From Amycolatopsis taiwanensis DSM 45107 (lineage in GTDB: Bacteria; Actinomycetota; Actinomycetes; Mycobacteriales; Pseudonocardiaceae), in the NCBI RefSeq assembly GCF_000519205.1, contig NZ_KI912602.1:207127-271126 (forward strand): DNA of 64,000 nucleotides, written 5' to 3'. Positions 61,789 through 64,000 of the stretch are shown here, piece after piece. Position 1 is the stretch's first letter. Each line of letters starts with the position of its first letter. A model generated the notes under the pieces. The model saw nothing but the letters and a program-made list of their open reading frames with translations. It was not told where the DNA came from and ran no database searches. Made by a program: the position numbers and the translations under genes.

Positions 61789-61940
61789 GCCGGTCTCCGC
61801 GTCGTTCGATGGCTGCGGTGGCCCGGTCCGCACCCGGGAGAATACTGTTCGGCTGTTCCGCCGTCGAGCCACCCGTGGTATTTTGGCCGCGGGCCATGTT
61901 TCTGCAGGTGTGCCCTGACATGGGCCCGGATGAAGGTGGG

Positions 61941-62291
61941 GTGACCCCCTTGGCTGGAGCCAAAACCGATTTAGCGACAATGCAAGCCACCGCACAGACG
62001 TCGACGAGCATCGCCGGCGAGATAGCGGCGGATCACCGGCGTATCGACGGTGAGCTCAGCGCGGTGTGGGCCAAATGGAAAGGCGAGGCCCCTCGTGCGG
62101 CCTTGCAGGTCTGGCACGGTGAATTGAGCCCACAGCTCGACTCCCTCAAGCAGCAGCTGGATCAGATCGCGCAGGCGGTGCACAGCGCGAGGACCAACTA
62201 CGGCACCACGGACGACAACCGGGCAATGGCGGTGCGTGCGGTGGCGCCCGCGACCGGCGGCATCACGTCCGCCCTCAGCCCCGGCATCTGA
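61941..62291 (+). CDS. esxB: WXG100-family protein, CFP-10 (EsxB)-like
   Basis: 116 residues if started at GTG 61941; ATG 61920 and TTG 61950 are alternatives and no clean ribosome-binding site decides. Two helices flank a WKG turn (VWAKWKGEAPRAALQVW), as in EsxB, and LDQIAQAVHSARTNYGTTDDN holds the Y-x3-D/E-type secretion tail (YGTTD). These proteins are exported as heterodimers by type VII secretion. It lies 15 bp before the partner gene. A C-terminal extension beyond usual 100 residues is present. Confidence 0.85.
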   Translation: MTPLAGAKTDLATMQATAQTSTSIAGEIAADHRRIDGELSAVWAKWKGEAPRAALQVWHGELSPQLDSLKQQLDQIAQAVHSARTNYGTTDDNRAMAVRAVAPATGGITSALSPGI

Positions 62292-62306
62292 GAAAAGGGG
62301 GATTAC

Positions 62307-62600
62307 ATGTCTCTGATCGACTACGACTTCGGCCTGCTCTCCACCGCCGAACAGGATGTCCAGTCCAGTGTGTCGCGCATAATCAGCCGAGTCGACGAAC
62401 TCAACAACTCCGTGCGGCAGCTGCAAAGCGTGTGGCAGAGCACGAGCGCGGCGCCGGCGTACGCGAACCTGATGCGGAACTGGGACACGATGAAGGAACA
62501 ACTCCTGCTGTCCGTCCAGAAGTTCGGGACCGCGATCGGCGACTCCGGGCGGGAGATGAACACCACGGAGAATACGAACACCCAGGCGCTGGGCGGATAA
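62307..62600 (+). CDS. esxA: WXG100-family protein, ESAT-6 (EsxA)-like
   Basis: 97 residues, the usual size. Two helices are joined by VWQSTSAAPAYANL. The classic WxG turn is replaced by WQS, which is found in some EsxA relatives. The ATG follows AAAAGGGGGA. It should form the heterodimer with the preceding protein and be exported by the ESX machine. A strong terminator follows 24 bp later. Confidence 0.87.
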   Translation: MSLIDYDFGLLSTAEQDVQSSVSRIISRVDELNNSVRQLQSVWQSTSAAPAYANLMRNWDTMKEQLLLSVQKFGTAIGDSGREMNTTENTNTQALGG

Positions 62601-62623
62601 CCGCCAAGCCGGTCCTGTTGGGT

Positions 62624-62658
62624 CCTTGGCCGATCTACCTTCGGTAGATCGGCCAAGG
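62624..62658 (+). terminator. Strong hairpin terminator after esxA
   Basis: Perfect 16-bp stem CCTTGGCCGATCTACC/GGTAGATCGGCCAAGG with a 3-base TTC loop. Confidence 0.88.
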
Positions 62659-63184
62659 CCCTGGTGTCTCGTTCGCCGCGGCCGTTAGCCGGCGTGTAGG
62701 ACGAAGAACAGGAAACACGGACCGGTTGAGAGCACGCGGAGGCAATACGCGTCCAGCAGCCGAGGTGACCATGCTCTCGGACTGTTGGGACGTCGAAGAC
62801 GATGACATCGAGTTCGACGGGGACGAGCGCTGGGCGCGACTTCGCTCATCCTCAACGAGATGGACGGCCTCGACGGGAACGCTGCCGGCAAACACTGTGC
62901 CTTCGACGTTGCGAGCCTTCACGCAGCCGGACTCGTTCCCGCAACCGGCCATGGATCGTGCCGAAGCCCCCGCCAGCACTTCAGCGGGCGAGGATCCGTG
63001 CACCGTTTTCCACGGTGAGAAATCTGCCGACAGCTCCCGCCTTGTTTGCTGTTGCCCGCGACAGGGGCAAAAAGAAGCCGAACCTCGTGGTGATCACGAT
63101 TTGGCGTCAAGATAATTAGCAGAGCCCCCGAGACCACCGGGTCCAAAGACAGACTCGTACGTGAATATCTTTCGCGTGTGACAT
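62659..63184. other. Gene-poor region, possible AAA remnant
   Basis: No confident gene. In the third plus frame around 62845-62885 the translation reads LILNEMDGLDGNAAG, like the AAA-ATPase segment LLNEMDGLD. It is preceded in another frame by DDDIEFDGDERW. This could be the remnant of a decayed ATPase gene. It is too short to prove. Confidence 0.3.
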
Positions 63185-63200
63185 TCGGTCATGGGTTCGA
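63185..63200. promoter_or_regulatory. Weak LexA-like site before the second DUF222 gene
   Basis: TCGGTCATGGGTTCGA has a perfect right half GTTCGA and a left half TCGGTC with two mismatches to TCGAAC. It ends 12 bp before the ATG. It is less convincing than the 35898 box, but its position before a paralogous gene is the same. Confidence 0.35.
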
Positions 63201-63212
63201 TACAATGAGTGT

Positions 63213-64000
63213 ATGTCGTCCCGGAAATCCGAGTCCGTACCTGAGCAGATGCTCGTCGATGTCTTGGCCGCTGAGGAGATGTCGGTGTACTGCGTGTATG
63301 AGCCGGATTTGGTGGATCCGTTTCCGGAGACTCCGGCGCGGGTCTTGGCTCGTCGTGGGTTGTTGCGGCGTATTCAGTCCACGCAGGCCGAGATCAACCG
63401 GTTGCAGGCGATGCAGTACGAGGCGGTCGCCGAGTTCGCCGGTAAAGCCGAGGACCGCAGCGCGGTGGCACGTGAACTCGCGTTGGCGTTGGCTGTCTCG
63501 CCGCGCGCGGCGGAGAATCAGATCGGGTTGGCGGAAGCGTTGGTCACGCGGTTGCCGGAGACGTTGAAGGCGATGAGGCGTGGGGAGATCGACGCGTATA
63601 AGGCATCGAAAATCCATGAACCCGCCGCCGCGCTCACCGATGAGCAGGCCCGTGAAGTGGATGCGATCATGGCCGGTCGGATCGACCGCAAGGACCCGTC
63701 GGGGTTGCGGCGCTCGACCGCGCTGGCGGTGGCCAGGGTCGACCCGGACGGGTATGCCCGACGTTGTGCGCGACGTCGTGCCCGGCGGGGGATCGAGTTG
63801 GTCCCGCAGGGTGAGGGCATGGTCCGGCTCTGCGCCGATATCCCGGTCGAGGTCGGCGCCGCGGCCTACGCGAGGATCGACGCCGAGGCCCACCGTCGTC
63901 GCAGGGTTGACATGTCCAAGACCGTTGAGCAGTACAAGGCGGACGTGTTCGCGGAGTTGCTGTTGAAGGACACCTCCGGGTTGACGGTGGGGCCGAAGGC
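63213..64000 (+). CDS. DUF222 protein (13E12-type), 3' end outside window
   Basis: The frame opens at ATG 63213 and is still open at base 64000 (262 codons). DUF222 pattern: SPRAAENQIGLAEALVTRLPETLKAMRRGEIDAYKASKIHEPAAALTDEQAREVDAIM and RRARRGIELVPQGEGMVRLCADIPVEVGAAAYARIDAEAH. The HNH domain expected at the C-terminus lies beyond the window. It is a paralogue of 35933-37204 but not a close copy, so it is not a recent duplication. Confidence 0.9.
   Translation, partial: MSSRKSESVPEQMLVDVLAAEEMSVYCVYEPDLVDPFPETPARVLARRGLLRRIQSTQAEINRLQAMQYEAVAEFAGKAEDRSAVARELALALAVSPRAAENQIGLAEALVTRLPETLKAMRRGEIDAYKASKIHEPAAALTDEQAREVDAIMAGRIDRKDPSGLRRSTALAVARVDPDGYARRCARRRARRGIELVPQGEGMVRLCADIPVEVGAAAYARIDAEAHRRRRVDMSKTVEQYKADVFAELLLKDTSGLTVGPK

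Overview
The window is high-GC actinobacterial DNA, most likely from the Pseudonocardiales (Amycolatopsis-like). The evidence is a crotonyl-CoA reductase, a conservon (cvn) operon, a type VII (ESX) secretion accessory locus, two DUF222/HNH genes of the 13E12 type, a Tat-exported cholesterol oxidase, many GTG starts with ATGA or GTGA overlaps, and GC-rich intergenic hairpins. Family names come from motifs and sequence resemblance read by eye; no database search was run.

Layout. 1-6 kb: 3' end of ccr, a DivIVA/Scy-like coiled-coil gene, an unfamiliar three-gene set (two-pass membrane protein, cupin-like protein, HD-domain protein), and a small secreted Cys protein. 6-8 kb: a divergent ProA-like enzyme and an M50B-type membrane protease. 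8.1-10.5 kb: a decay zone with two palindromic operators, a frameshifted alpha/beta hydrolase, a frameshifted erm-like methyltransferase and a two-way array of 22-bp repeats. 10.6-16 kb: orn, tRNA-His, a 62-bp tandem repeat, a pentapeptide-repeat protein, a rhomboid protease, a 1-kb gene-poor stretch and an acyl-CoA dehydrogenase. 16-20 kb: conservon cvnA-B-C-D plus a GAF protein. 20.3-24 kb: a 21-bp repeat array, a 3-hydroxyacyl-CoA dehydrogenase, a broken MFS gene and an unknown gene.

24-33.6 kb is a divergent catabolic locus. A leftward operon (glutamine amidotransferase, SDR, glutamine-synthetase-like ligase, permease, aldehyde dehydrogenase) faces a FadR-type regulator followed by a ferredoxin, a ferredoxin reductase and a P450. 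The content recalls gamma-glutamylation and P450 routes for amine breakdown. 33.6-38.1 kb: a double-module Lrp regulator beside a deleted NmrA-like gene, a DUF6907-like gene, a DUF222/HNH gene with an SOS-like box, and an XRE/DUF2975 pair. 38.2-43.8 kb: the L-rhamnose operon (rhaI, rhaEW, rhaB) with a divergent LacI regulator. 43.8-49.8 kb: HxlR/MFS pair, a Clp-N protein, a 35-residue membrane peptide, an asparaginase, cholesterol oxidase and an unknown gene. 49.9-55.5 kb: RpiR regulator, enoyl-CoA hydratase, ADP-forming acyl-CoA synthetase and a divergent permease.

55.5-62.7 kb is a compact ESX accessory locus: an SseB-like protein, a membrane-anchored BTAD protein, an EccA-type ATPase fused to a beta-helix domain, and two small WXG100-like proteins. 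No eccB, eccC, eccD, eccE or mycP is visible. The window ends inside a second DUF222 gene.

The most unusual items are the two intergenic repeat arrays (22-bp two-way and 21-bp one-way), a duplicated roughly 100-bp element carrying a near-identical 15-codon micro-ORF, the membrane/cupin/HD gene set, and the beta-helix/EccA fusion.
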